NCBI GenBank assembly: GCA_037367355.1
Contig: CM074696.1
Location: 2,914,001-2,978,000, forward strand
Reading direction: 5' to 3'
From: Neoscytalidium dimidiatum
Lineage: Eukaryota; Ascomycota; Dothideomycetes; Botryosphaeriales; Botryosphaeriaceae
Length of the DNA stretch: 64,000 bases
Part shown: one piece after another, positions 1 through 11,190 of the stretch
Layout of the letters: every line of letters begins with the position of its first letter
Numbering within the stretch: position 1 is the first letter of the stretch
Notes under the pieces: generated by a model
The model's database searches: none
What the model saw: the letters and a program-made list of their open reading frames with translations, nothing else
Told to the model about the DNA's origin: nothing
Translations under genes and position numbers: made by a program

Positions 1-671
1 GTCTGCCACGTGACGGGCTCGGGCTGGTGCGTGGGATCCTGCAGCGGGCAGCCCTCCAGCAGCGCGGCCGACGCGGTCAGCGCGTGGCCGGCCGTCACGA
101 CGCCGCTGCCGTCGGCGGCGTGCAGGTGCGGCAGGCACGGCGCCTCGAGCGTGAGCACGAAGTCGAGCCCCTGCTGCGTGACCTCCGCGAGGGAGGAGGA
201 CGACGTCGGCGAGGCGGACGGCGAGGACGCTGTTTGCTGCTGCTGCTTGGGGGTAGCAGCAGCACCTGGATGCCGGACGACGCCGAGCCGCAGCGTCTGG
301 GACTCGTCGCGGTCGAGGCTCATGATCGGGCCAGTGGCATTTCGATCCGGAAACGCCGTCGCTGTCATCTCATGCGGGTGCCATGGCGTCGGAGCGGCGA
401 CGGGCTCGTCCTGGATGCCGTTGCTGGCGAGCTTGCCGCGCAGCCGCGCGATCTCGGCGTGCAGCGAGCGGTTCTCTTGCAGCAGGTCGGCCTCGCTGGC
501 GCGCAGCTTGAGGACTTCGGACTCGAGGGACTTGACGTAAGCTTCCTTGCGCTCGCGGTGGGTGCGCTGCGCGCGGCGGACCTGCTCGCGGCGGCGCTGG
601 TAGGACGAGTCGGCGTCCTCCGGCGAGTTGGGGCCCGAGCCTTTTTGGCGGAAGGGGATGAATTTCCTCAT
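1..671 (-). CDS. bZIP transcription factor, N-terminal part (3' end outside window)
   Basis: Reading the minus strand from the ATG at 671 gives an open frame to the window edge (about 223 codons). Residues about 24-60 form a basic region followed by a leucine zipper: QVRRAQRTHRERKEAYVKSL, then spaced Leu residues (VLKLRASEADLLQENRSLHAEIARLRGKL in outline). This is the pattern of fungal bZIP regulators in which the basic region ends RAQRxHRERK. A poly-Gln/Ser low-complexity linker follows, and then a region with His/Cys residues (LEAPCLPHLH) typical of the C-terminal half of these proteins. The role should be a nuclear DNA-binding regulator; its targets are unknown. It lies 0.5 kb from an MFS transporter and may regulate the accessory patch, which is inference. 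The C-terminus is cut by the window. Confidence 0.85.
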   Translation of the reverse strand, partial: MRKFIPFRQKGSGPNSPEDADSSYQRRREQVRRAQRTHRERKEAYVKSLESEVLKLRASEADLLQENRSLHAEIARLRGKLASNGIQDEPVAAPTPWHPHEMTATAFPDRNATGPIMSLDRDESQTLRLGVVRHPGAAATPKQQQQTASSPSASPTSSSSLAEVTQQGLDFVLTLEAPCLPHLHAADGSGVVTAGHALTASAALLEGCPLQDPTHQPEPVTWQ

Positions 672-1173
672 GTCGCGGCCAAGTCAGTGGTGGTCCTCCT
701 GATTTCAAAGAGCCCGGACGGCATGGCGGAGGTATATACGTACGGGGACAGTCGTGATGGAGTGAAGATGTCGGGACTATGTTTAGATAGTAAGCTAGCC
801 GGAAACGGTAAGCGCTGACGGCGCCGTAACTAAGCATGCCGCACCCTCTGACAAACTCGCCTCTCATCGGTCTTGAGCATATGTAGCCGATGATGATGGG
901 TGCTTGCCTGGTTTGTCAGGTTGAATAATAGAAGTCTAACCAATTTCTTCCAAAGACTTGCCAAATGCTACTCAAGACCTGGGTTTTTGCTGACCTTACT
1001 TCAGATGATATCTCTTGACGAAACAAACCCACTGTCCGCAATTCGATTACCACACGACTTTCGATACTCGCATTCCTTGTCAGAGAGACTCCCCATTCTC
1101 GTGTCCGAACGCAACCCGACCGACTACAAGTGGATCCCAAAGCAAGTCGCCCACCAACAAGCCACCCGCAGCA
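672..1173. other. Intergenic, no gene seen
   Basis: Upstream region of the bZIP gene and downstream region of the MFS gene. No supported coding frame, RNA gene or repeat seen. Confidence 0.5.
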
Positions 1174-2974
1174 CTACTTCTTCGCATACAGACTCATTCC
1201 TCTCAGCGGCGGGCCCCATTTCCAAACCATGAACGCGCCTGGAAACCCAATCACCACTGCTGCACCCGCGAGAATCGTATTTCCCACCCCGAATCCTAAC
1301 GCCTCGAACATCTTCGGTGCGAACAGCGGGATGCAGAAGCCACACACGCCCCGTAGCACCGTGGCCGCACCGAGCGCGCTGGCCGCGTGCAGGGTGTACG
1401 TATCGATCAGGTACTGATTGATGCAGAAGAACGTCATGTTCGTACCGGCGGTGAAGATGACCGTGCCGACGTTCGGCATCGCCACATGCAGCTTCTCCTG
1501 CGCGCTCCATCCATACCAAAGCAGACCGACGAGCGTTAAGAGTGTTGCTGGGAAGAGCAGGGGGATGCGGAATTCTGGATGTGGTTTGCTGTCGGGACTG
1601 CGCGCGATGAGACGTTTTTAGATGACGTTGCCCAGGCGCGGTGTGATTTGCGACATGACAATCACGCCGATACTGGAAGGGAGGTAGTTGAGGGACGCGA
1701 TAGCAGGCTTTTGATTGTAGAGACCTTCCCATACGAGCGGCATGGTAGCTGAGCCAAGTGTCAGTAACCAGCTTCATGAACGGGTAATGAGTGAAGGAGG
1801 CATACCAGAGAGGAGGAACGCCAGTCCGTAGCCATACCCGGCGTACAGGCTCATGACTTGGACGATCGGCTGCGTGGCTAGCATGTTGAACGGCCTCTTC
1901 ATGTTCTTCTGTAGCAGTGCTCTCCATGTCCTGTTGTCGTCGAATTCTGTTTTCAACTCCTGGTTACCGGTTTCCTGTGCCAGCAGGTTCCTCTTCCGGC
2001 GCAGTAGCACGGGCAGGTATGTTTCGCGCAGGTACAGCACCCCGCAGAGCTGGACAAAGACATCGAATATTGAGATGATCCAGAAGCACCAGTGCCAGGA
2101 TACATATTGTGTGAGTGCTCCGCCGCAAACCGGACCAATCACTGGGCCGATGAGTGGAGCAATGCTGTAGATCGACACGGCCTTTCCCCGCTCTAAAGGC
2201 GTAAACATCTCACCCATGATTGCACCTCCAATCTTGTTCCAAGGTCAGTGAGAGTGAGGGAGCGATGTATAGAAGAAGTTTTGACATACAGACTGTGCCG
2301 CACATCCGCCAATGCCAGACAGAAATCGGAATGCGAGCATCTGTCCATCTGTCTTGGCAAATCCGCAGGCCGTGTTAAAGACAAAGAAGAAAGCATTACT
2401 ACCTTGCAGGACTACCATCCTACCGTACATCTCACTGAGCGGGCTGGTAATCAGGGGCCCAACGGAAAATGCAAGCATGTAGATGGATAGGAACATGACT
2501 CCAATAGTATCCGAGGCGTGGAGGTCTTTCTCCATAGTCGGTAGTGCTGGCGCTATAATGGCCGAAGAGAGCGGACCGACAAAATTGAACAATGAAAGGA
2601 GGACACACGAGGTCCAGCGCCGTCGCGACGGCCAGTTCTTCGGGTTGGCTGGGTCGGATGCCCCGTCCCAAGTGACCTGGGATTGAACGTGAGCGATAAA
2701 CCTTCTGTCTTTTGGAGTTTGGGTTATCATCGCTTCGTACTATGTTGGGATCCTTCTCCTTTTGCATATTGTCAGGGCAACTCTTTACAGCATCGTCACT
2801 CGCGAGCTGATTGACCCCATCCTCGAGCTTCGTGTCGGACGGCTTCTCCTCTGAGGAAGTCTCGCTTTGCATCGCTTCAGTCTCATCTTTGGTCGAAGGG
2901 GAGCTTGACGAGACAAAATCCTTTTCCGATACCCTCGCTGGTTCTTCAGACGGCATCTTTAAGGTATTGGTCAA
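1174..2974 (-). CDS. MFS drug/polyamine-type transporter with an in-frame stop codon
   Basis: Twelve-helix major facilitator of the DHA1 (drug:proton antiporter) type. Exons read from the minus strand: 2741-2974, 2290-2676, 1806-2232 and 1174-1748, with introns of 64, 57 and 57 nt. The joined frame has the family hallmarks: an acidic, Ser-rich cytosolic N-terminus, then NIVTWDGASDPANPKNWP before helix 1, the motif MYGRMVVLQ after helix 2, and SIGGAIMGEMFTPLERGKA around helices 5-6. In the last exon the frame reads TPRLGNVI, then TAA (1618-1620), then KRLIARS, and continues open to a stop at 1174. Family members have Tyr where the TAA sits (IYxRL), so the stop removes roughly the last four or five helices. 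It may be a pseudogene, a strain allele or a base error. It would export small molecules or polyamines across the plasma membrane if intact. Confidence 0.85.
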
Positions 2975-3424
2975 GCTACCAAAGGCAGCGAAGCAAAACA
3001 GAGTTCAGGCCAGGGGCTTGGGACCTACAGAGCTTAAAAGAACTTTTTCCTGTGCCGATAACGCCAGTTAATCGGCCCGGGGCCCACGTGCATTTTCCAG
3101 AAATCTGGATGGCGGTTGCAGGCCGCGTTGATTTGCGGAATCAGAATCAATAGGCGACGTCGGATCTTCAGGGTACGCCTTAACACTTGCTAGGCTTGGG
3201 CTGACAATCTCAATCCTAAATAAAGACAAATCACCACACTCGCCTCTAACTCAGCCGATTTAAAGAAAATGGATGAAGCCCCCTTTCGTGTAAGCTTGGT
3301 CACATGCAGAGACAGACCCAGCTGGAGCTTTGCTCTATTATGTTGATGTTTCTGATACAGGACTGTCAATTCCACGCTCGATCAAAGGTAAAAGTAATAG
3401 AATCAGTCCAATTTCTCCACCAAA
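2975..3424. other. Intergenic, no gene seen
   Basis: Promoter of the MFS gene and 3' flank of the P450. Nothing else supported. Confidence 0.5.
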
Positions 3425-5167
3425 TCAAAATCTCGGATGAAGCTTCACCCAAAGGGGGAGCTTCTCCCAGACCAAGTAAGTTCCCTGTTTGACCCACCAA
3501 TCGTCCTGACCAGGAAGCATCTCGAAATCGAAGTTCAGAAGCAGCTTCGCCAAGACCATCCGCATCTCGGCATACGCCATGCTGTAAACTGTGTCAGCCA
3601 GCCTGCCTTCACTGTCTGAACGACGGTTGCAGACTTACTTCTTCCCGATGCAGCTCCTTGGCCCATATGAGAAGGGCTGAATAGCAGCCTTGTCATCGTT
3701 GGCGAACTCGTTGTCTTTCGCTGATTCCAGCCAACGCTCCGGGATGAAGGATCTCGCGTGCTTGAAGTTCCACTCCATCGAGCCAGCGGTAAACTGGTTA
3801 ACGCCGACCGCGATCTGGCAACATACGGAATTAGCCCTTGTTTCCGCTTTCTCGGCCAAGGTCCGATGGATACTTACACCTCCAGGAACCCACTTTCCGT
3901 CAATCTCCTGGCCACCCTTCGGCACCCACCGAGGCAGCGTCGAAGGCGTAGGCGGATACATTCTCATTCCCTCATCGATCACGGCCTTGAGATACTCACA
4001 ATGGCTGGTCGTCTGGATGGTAATATCCTCCTGTGTCTTGAACGTCGACCTGATCTCCTCACACAACTTCGCATACTTGTCCGGATTCTTGCACAGCAGG
4101 AACGTAATCCCTGACATGCCGCCCGCCGCGGTGCCGCTACCAGCAACGATGAACGTCGACGCCATGATGACAAGCTCCGTATTGTTCAGATTCTCCGCCT
4201 TGTTATCCAGGATGTAGCTCATGAAGTCCTTCCTGTCCTCGGCGCCTCTCGCAATGCGCGCATTCACCTTCTCGCCGGTCAGCCTGAGATGCTTCTTCCT
4301 CGCCTCGGCGGCCCACTTGGGCATGATGCGATCCATGTACGGCTCGAGGCCGAGCTGCATCAGGATCTGGAACCACACGAGGCTCTTCGCGCGCGCGCCG
4401 ATGACCTGCAGCCACGGCTGGTCGGCATTGTCCAGACAGCCGGACGCCTCGCCGAACGCGAGGTCGCTCACGACGTCGAACGCGACCAGCGAGTACCACT
4501 TGGTCATGTTCTGCGGCTCGGCGCAGCGGCGGCGCAGCTGCGCGACCATCTTGTCCGCGTAGCGCCGCAGGAAGCCCTCCTGCTCGCGCACGGCGCGCTC
4601 GGAGAAGGCGGGCAGGATGGCGCGGCGCAGGCGGCCGTGCCGGTCCTGCTCCTCCGTCATCATGCTCTTCACGCCGTCGACCGACGTCGGCGCGATCCCG
4701 CGGCCGTCCAGGCACTTTCCGAACTCGGGCGTCTTCTGCCCGTAGATCTTCTTCCACGCCGCGCTCGTCGTGTACGACAGCTCGTCGGGCGCGATGCGGA
4801 TCGCCGGGCCGTACTTCTCGTGGAGCTCGCGGATGCGCCAGCTGCCGCGGCCGCGCATGTTGTAGTCTGCGCGTGCACGCGCTCTTGCTCAGTTCTTGCT
4901 ACGCATTCGCATGGTGGAGGGGAGATGCTTGGTCTGCTTACAATTCCATGGGATACGTGATGCTGCCCATAGCTTGGGACCGGGATAGTTGCGCAATGGG
5001 TGGAAGAAGACATTGTAGACGGCGCGAGCAAACCAGAAAAAAACGGTCTAGAAGGTAAATGTCAAAAGGATGACGCGGAATTGGTTGGGGGGACATACGG
5101 CAACAAAAACCAATCCGACGATTCTGGTGGCAGAGAGCTCACCACGAGGAAGAATAACGGGCTCCAT
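3425..5167 (-). CDS. Cytochrome P450 monooxygenase
   Basis: Haem-thiolate monooxygenase, probably ER-anchored. Five exons on the minus strand: 5099-5167, 4942-5047, 3878-4866, 3639-3814 and 3425-3581 (498 aa, usual P450 length). The N-terminus has a hydrophobic anchor (IVGLVFVATVFFWFARAVY) followed by FFHPLRNYPGPKLW, the proline-rich hinge typical of fungal P450s. The I-helix reads IVAGSGTAAGG (A-G-x-x-T), the ExxR motif is EGMRMYPP, PERW is present, and the haem loop is FSYGPRSCIGKN with the ligand Cys. The 63-nt intron at 3815-3877 has no stop and keeps frame, so a naive reading retains it; removing it restores VPGG-IAVGVNQFTAG, which fits the family. The substrate is unknown. It lies between a transporter and a sulfotransferase-like gene. 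Confidence 0.93.
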
Positions 5168-6239
5168 GGCTACGCCGAACTGAAGCGTAGAAAGCTCGAA
5201 GGACCAATGTCCTCCAGGTCGCCTCCTCGGCGGCGAACGCCTATCTTTGATTCCCTCGACTGATTCACTATTCGAGAAGGAGGCCGGTCAGGCCGTCGCG
5301 CGTACAAAAAAAAAAGTCGCTCCCGACATCGATACGCAGCCAGCCGAACGCGAGCTCCACCAGCGCGTCTGCTATTGATCACCGACGCTCCGTGACTCCT
5401 GTAGATGGACGGCTATAGAGCACGTTGCGCAATCCGTGCCTTCTGGTTCGTACGGGCAGCGGCGAATATCTCGGGTGAATGCTTGAGTCACGGGCGTCGT
5501 GATAAACGAAGGGTTCCGTGTGGGGGATAGCCTCATGGTCAAAGCGAGGGACGCCGTTACTCAACCCAACGCTTTGTCACCAGTCTTGACTCTGCGTAAA
5601 ACCTATAGACATGTTGTCTTTCAGCACGTTGCCCTCTTGAAACAAGACTCAACAAGCCTTTTTAAGATAGCTGAAGGGTGGGGTGAGTGACTTCGTATTC
5701 GGCGGGGCGCCTAAAGAGTCAGCAACTCGCCAATAAAAGCGTGGAGGCTGAATCATTGTCTGCAAATATTCCTGGATACTCCTGAGTATGATATGATTGC
5801 AAGATGCAAAGTGAAAGGCTCTCAGGGGGCAATGCACTCGCTCAATATGATCTTTTCCGGTAGTAGAAGATACATATCTACAGAGAATGGCTGATAGAAA
5901 GTTCTGAAGATTCCACGGGTCGTGCCAATGGGAAAAGCCGCCCTGGTGACGACAACCGGAACGAAGCTATGGCCACACCCGATAAATGACATTACTCGGG
6001 AGCGAGCTACACAACAGCCGGCCGGGAGCCTCTTACACCGAAGCTCCAGATAATGACGGCATTTATAGTGAAGCTGCAGCAGTTTTAAATTTCTAGAATA
6101 CTGATCATCAGCTTTCAGCTAATCAATCCCACAGCCTGGACTCTTGCCTGCCACCATGTCACAGCAAAACGGCCCAATTGGGCACCGTAGAAATGTGCGA
6201 ACCAATATTGACCGGCGTACATGTCACCGCGTTGTGCCC
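5168..6239. other. Intergenic, no gene seen
   Basis: About 1.07 kb between the divergent P450 and sulfotransferase-like genes, so both promoters should lie here. Short open frames have no recognisable features. No repeat seen beyond short A/T runs. Confidence 0.5.
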
Positions 6240-7171
6240 ATGAAAGTGCTTTGCTTGGGAATGTCGAGAACGGGAACATCATGTACGTACTCTGAGCTCA
6301 GCCAGTAGGAGTAACAGGGCATCTCTTCTAACCCCTTCCAAAGCCATGCGTGAAGCGCTTTTCCAATTGGGCTATTACGACGTTTACCACGGCGTCGCCG
6401 CCGTCCACGAGAATCCCCGCGATTGCGAAATGTGGCTCGACGCCTACAAAGCCTGCAAGGACGGACAAGGCACATTTGGCCGAAAGGAATGGGACCAGTT
6501 GCTTGGCCACTGCATGGTATTGTTGCCTCCCTCGAGCTCTGCCAGCCATTGCTCATGCAAGCATGTAGGCCGTAACCGACGACCCCTGCGCTTCCTTCGC
6601 CAAAGAGCTCGTCGAAGCTTACCCGGACGCGAAGGTTGTTCTCACAGTCCGCGACAGCCCGGAAGCTTGGTGCAAATCGGTCGAGCGCACGATCTGGAAG
6701 TGGGGCTCCCGCTGGTGGGCAGAGCGTGGGATCCTTTACGACTTCTACCTGTGGCTGCGTGGCGCCAACAACCCACTGTTCCTGATGACGAAGCGGTCAT
6801 GGTACGAGTCGGGCTTTCACGAATTCCCCATCAAGGGCAAGCAGCTCTACCAGGCGCACAACGAATACGTGAAGACCTTGGTGCCGGGGGACAGGCTGCT
6901 GGTGTTCAATGTGAAGGAGGGCTGGGACCCACTGTGCGCATTTCTCGGGAAAGATGTGCCTTCCTTTCCATTTCCGAAGATCAACGATTCGGACGAGTTT
7001 CAGAGAACGGCTGAGGCAGGCAATAAGATGTTAAGGAGGAGGGCGTTGGTGAACGGAATTAAGCTGCTGCTTGGCGTGGGGTCGGTGGCGGCTGTGGGTA
7101 TCGCTTGGGCGGTGAGGTTGAAGCTCTTGAGTGGGAGAGGCATGAGCATCAGACTCCCTACGTTGCGTTGA
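6240..7171 (+). CDS. P-loop sulfotransferase-family protein with C-terminal membrane segment
   Basis: Exons 6240-6282, 6344-6516 and 6569-7171 (introns 61 and 52 nt; 272 aa). The first exon supplies the nucleotide-binding loop MKVLCLGMSRTGTSSM, which is only complete after splicing. Later motifs are the conserved LGYYDVYHG, TDDPCASFAKEL, YPDAKVVLTVRD and a KEGWDPLCAFLG segment, matching the fungal Sulfotransfer_4/NAD-dependent-epimerase-annotated group. The last 40 residues contain a hydrophobic span (LLLGVGSVAAVGIAWAV) followed by basic residues, suggesting tail-anchoring in a membrane. The family binds PAPS-like nucleotides, but whether fungal members really sulfonate a substrate is unclear. 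Divergent from the P450. Confidence 0.85.
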
Positions 7172-7572
7172 ATTGCAGCGTGTCCATCTTCTCCCCGTTG
7201 CATCTGAGTAGCTGCAGCCCATGTTCATAGAAGATCAGGTGTAATCCTGGTAAAGTGTTCTACACCTATCCCGGAGAGGATGAGGAAAGCTGACGGTCAA
7301 AGATCATGGTATCCGCTTTTGACAGAAACAGGTGTAATTTCCCGAATTATCTCATTTCGTCCATCTTTGCAGCTCGAGAATAGAAGCAATGATATCCGAA
7401 GAGGCAGTGTCCAATCAGTGATGATTCTGGGTTGACAGACAAGGACTAGTGCACATCGTAAGTTGCGGCGCAGCATTAGGCAGCAAGCAACCTCGGAATC
7501 GCACTACATCGGCATTGGAAAAGAAAATCTATCCTTTGTCACGGCCAACTCGCTTGACCAGCTCATCCGAAC
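7172..7572. other. Intergenic, no gene seen
   Basis: Short gap holding the presumed promoter of the nucleotidyltransferase-fold gene. No other feature supported. Confidence 0.5.
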
Positions 7573-8378
7573 ATGGCAGAAAAATACAGCCTCGAAGATT
7601 TCGAATCCGACGACGAAAGAGCACCTCCACCGGTCGCTAATGTTTTCGCCGCCGCCAAACTCATCTCCAATGTTCTCTCCGCCAATGATGTTGCGCATGC
7701 GTTTATGGGCGGATTTTCCATGATCTGCCGCGGCTCGACAAGAACCACCCGGGATATCGATGTTGCGGTGGCATGCACGATGAAGAGCTTGTGGAGAGTA
7801 ATCGAAGTTCAGCCACGGTAGTGGGTCCGTATCACTCAACCATATCCTCGGCTGACCATATATGAGGCTTAAGATACCGGCCTCCAAAAACTTGTCTGGC
7901 ATCATCAGGACCTTTGTGAAAACTGATCCATCGCTTGACCCCTTATGCACTCAAGGTCATGAAGTTGAAGTCGACTTGATAATCCAAGGTCAGTTAACAA
8001 CGATCTTTGCCTAAACTCCTCTTCCATCTCTGACTCTATGTTCTGCCAGGTGCACTCGGAACGCCGCGTGACCTTTCCGAACATATTGAGTACACTGAGA
8101 TTTCTCAAGTAAGAGCGAACAGTGGATCCGTCGTTCTCCCATTGCTCTCACTGCGGATCCAAGTGCCATTGAAACTCAAAACTTTCCATTCTCGTCAGGC
8201 CGAGAGAGATGTTGCAGATCTAGAATTCATATTGACAAAGTACGGAGATGACGTTGCGGCTATCCCGGAGGATGAGCTGGATGGTGACCATTGCGTGGCC
8301 TTTCTTGAATGTCCTACCATAAGTGGCAGATCCTCAGATGTCCGAAACAGCTACAAGAACGCTCTCCACATATCTTGA
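7573..8378 (+). CDS. Nucleotidyltransferase-fold protein
   Basis: Exons 7573-7817, 7867-7988 and 8050-8378 (introns 49 and 61 nt). The spliced protein starts MAEKYSLEDF and has AFMGGFSMICRGSTRTTRDIDVAVAC: a Gly-Gly turn followed by a D-x-D pair, the arrangement of the nucleotidyltransferase (NTP_transf/AbiEii-like) fold. It continues with VKTDPSLDPLC, EVEVDLIIQGALGTPRDLSEHIEYTE (a possible third acidic residue) and PLKLKTFHSRQAERDVADLEFILTKY, all typical of a fungus-specific family with that fold. The biochemical substrate is unknown. The last exon is open from 8050, so the segment at 8109-8140, less conserved by eye, could contain a missed splice. Same strand as the sulfotransferase-like gene. 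Confidence 0.7.
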
Positions 8379-8635
8379 CTGTTCAGAGCTGGTGGAATGG
8401 ATCGAGACAGTCTGACTAAGGAATCTGAAAGGTTTGTCCTCTCCCTTCGTTGCCAACAGAACAACAAAACAAATGAGTTCTTCAATATAAAGGGTCATGT
8501 TGAGGGTTGATTCTCAGGTTAAAATAACTTCTCCAGGACATCTCCGTGTCTTAGTTATATGAAAGGAATACATATCAACCGGTATCTAGAGCTTTTCGTT
8601 CCGGGTAGGACTTACAATCATCTCTTATCGTCGCC

Positions 8636-10622
8636 CTATTTGCCGGCCGACTTGATTTCCTGAACCTTCTCCCAAATAAAGTCTGCTGCAATGTCCCTTC
8701 CCTCACTCGTTTTGCTGCCAGTATCCACTAGCTCCCCAACTTCAATCCTACCAGTCCGCGCGTCATATCCACCTTTCCTTCTTCCAGCAATAACATCCGA
8801 AAGTTCTCTCGCTCGCTTCTGGAATTCCAGCGCCTCTGGAGCCTTCGGATCAGTCCCGGCCACAGTGAGTAGCGCATTCGTGAACTCCGCCGCGTCGATC
8901 TTCGGCCTTGTTGATAATCAGCAACACATCAAAGACATGGCGAAGGCCATGAGCTTACGCAGCAGATTTATTTCCCCATTTCCCAATACCTAGCCATTCC
9001 GCCCGATTGCCAAAGTCATGGCAGTCATACCAAGGCGACAGAGTGACCTGCGGAACGCCAGACCTGTCATCCATCTACTGTCAGCCAAACCCCGATCAGA
9101 CACCCACCATGTAGACAGGCACAGAGACTTCGGCACAACAAGGCCAAAATGAGAAAAAAAAAAGAAAAAAAAAAACCAAGGAAAGAGCACTCACGCCAAC
9201 CCCTCATGATACGAATTGCTCCCACCATGATCCACAAACACCGCGACCCTCCCCGTCCGCAACACAGCCAGCGGATCGGCCTCCAACCACTCGACCACCC
9301 TCAGCCTATCACCAAACTCCCCCTCGTCGCCATCGCCCCGGTCGTCCACGCCCGGGACGACGTACTCGGTGAAGCGCAGCAGCTTCCACAGCACCTGCAG
9401 GTCCGGCCGGGCGCGCAGCAGCGCGCGCACGCCCGCGAACACGCTGCGCGCGTCGCCCTCGTCGAGGCGCATGTGCGAGCCCAGCACGACGAGCACGGTG
9501 GCCCTGCCGTGCGCGCCGTTCACCCACGCGTCCAGGCGCGGGTCGGCCTCGGCCAGCGGCCGCGACGCCTGCAGGATGGGCCCGCACGGCACGACGTGCG
9601 GGCCGACCGCCTCGCACGGGTAGTCGACGTCGCGGTGGGAGACGCAGAGCGTGGGCGGCCGCGGGTCGGCGGGCGGGCCGAACAGCGGGAGCGGCCAGTC
9701 GAAGCCGGCGGCGCGGCGGGCGGCCGTCTTGGCGCGGTTGTTGGGCGAGAGCAGCAAGAGGTAGATGGGCGTCCAGAGGAGGATGAGGGCGTTGGCGAGG
9801 AGCAGGTGCGGCGGGACGGGCCACGGGTAGCCGGTCGTGAAGCTGGATCGGGGAGAAGGATTCGGATGTCAGACAACTTTTCAAATGCTAGGTTCTTACT
9901 TATTTAATTTTTTTTTTGCCCCCCTTTCTGTTTTTGTTTGGGAGGGGTGGGTCACGAGGGGTTGGTATAATGCTTACGCAGGGTACGTGAACGCGCGCAG
10001 CCCCTGGTCAGCCACGGTGTTCTCCAGCAGTGTGTTGGGGCTCAGTAAGACGTGGGGCTGCCGCCTCTTCATAGCCGCGTCGCGCGCCTGGTCGAGCATG
10101 CCGTCAATGACCACGAGGGTCGGCTCGAGCTCGGCCATCAGCGCCGCGGCAGCTTGCGCCGTCTTGATGTAGTCCTCTGGCGTCTCTGGGTGGATGAGGT
10201 CCAGCGTTTTTCGGATCGAACCGAACGCATTGAAGAAGCCAGGACGCGTCGGCGCGTACTTGTAAGTCTCTAGAGTTTCACCTGAGTGATGCGAGCTTCT
10301 AGCTAAACATCTTTAGTAAACTCACTCTCAAGAGGACCGCCGTCTTTGTTGGTGGTCATGTAGTACGTAGTGACACCGCGACCGTAAATGGGCTTGAAGG
10401 TGACACCTTCGGGAACACGGGGGCGGAAGTAGTCGTAACTGGACAGGTAGATGTCCACCTCCTCTCCATGGTGATGCTTGAGCGAAGCAATCACGGCAAG
10501 ATGTATGTTGGCTTGCCCATGTTCGGGGCTACGATTGTGCTTACTGTCAGCGAATGAACTTCGGCGCTATATGCACAGCACCGTCCTCACCTGGTCATGA
10601 ACAGAATCTTAGGCTTTCCCAT
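8636..10622 (-). CDS. UDP-glycosyltransferase (GT1 family)
   Basis: Transfers a sugar from a UDP-sugar to a small lipophilic acceptor. Six exons on the minus strand: 10591-10622, 10326-10528, 9978-10281, 9195-9842, 8959-9063 and 8636-8906 (520 aa). The N-terminus reads MGKPKILFMTSPEHGQANIH, the start of the acceptor-binding Rossmann domain with the catalytic-type His in EHGQ. The C-terminal domain carries VAVFVDHGGSNSYHEGL and continues after splicing SGVPQVTLSPWYDCHDFGNR, the UDP-sugar signature (HGG, then D/N-H-FGNR). An internal hydrophobic stretch (LLLANALILLWTPIYLLLL) may contact membrane. Exons 9195-9842 are very GC-rich compared with the flanks. Its place near P450, sulfotransferase-like and MFS genes suggests detoxification or metabolite tailoring, which is inference. 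Confidence 0.9.
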
Positions 10623-11190
10623 CTTTGCCGACGAATGAAGAGGAGCACTAATGCTACTGAGATGAAGTTGTACGTGCCACCTGTAGAGCGTGAGCCAGAC
10701 AATTTGAGAAGAAAGGAGAGGCTGCCTGGTTTGTCACGCAAGATAAGTGCTGTGCCACGCACCGGCGTAGCTAGCGAGTAAGCAAGCCTAAAACCACAAG
10801 CGACATTACACAGCCAATCAAATTCATACCTCTGAGGCAGTGCCGTTGGTATTAGAGTTCAGTGGGCCCTTGTCGAATCCTCGTGTGAAAGCGGAAAATG
10901 ATTGGCTCGAGAAAGTCTATTCCGGGTATCGATTGCCGTGGGGGCCATTCATACTTATTTTTTTTTTTTTGGCCGAACGCCTCCTCGATTCCCCAAGTAA
11001 GCAATCAAGTAAGCAACGCAGAGAAACCGTAAATGTTAGCAGAATGACCCAAGGGGTATCTTCATAAACCTCATCAACAACAGTATCCAAGCGACAATGT
11101 GACGAAAAATAGTGACAAAGCCACAACAACATGCCCACTTCTCCATCATTGCCCCAACGCCAATCACACTACCAACCCCGGAGAACTCAT
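10623..11190. other. Intergenic, no gene seen
   Basis: Promoter of the glycosyltransferase gene and 3' flank of the Sfi1 gene. A short T run lies near 10958; nothing coding is supported. Confidence 0.5.

Noticed and set aside
2677..2701. A 25-nt intron (GTTTAT..CCCAG) in the MFS gene
   Set aside because: Too short for a spliceosomal intron. The 64-nt intron 2677-2740 restores NIVTWDG, which matches the family better.
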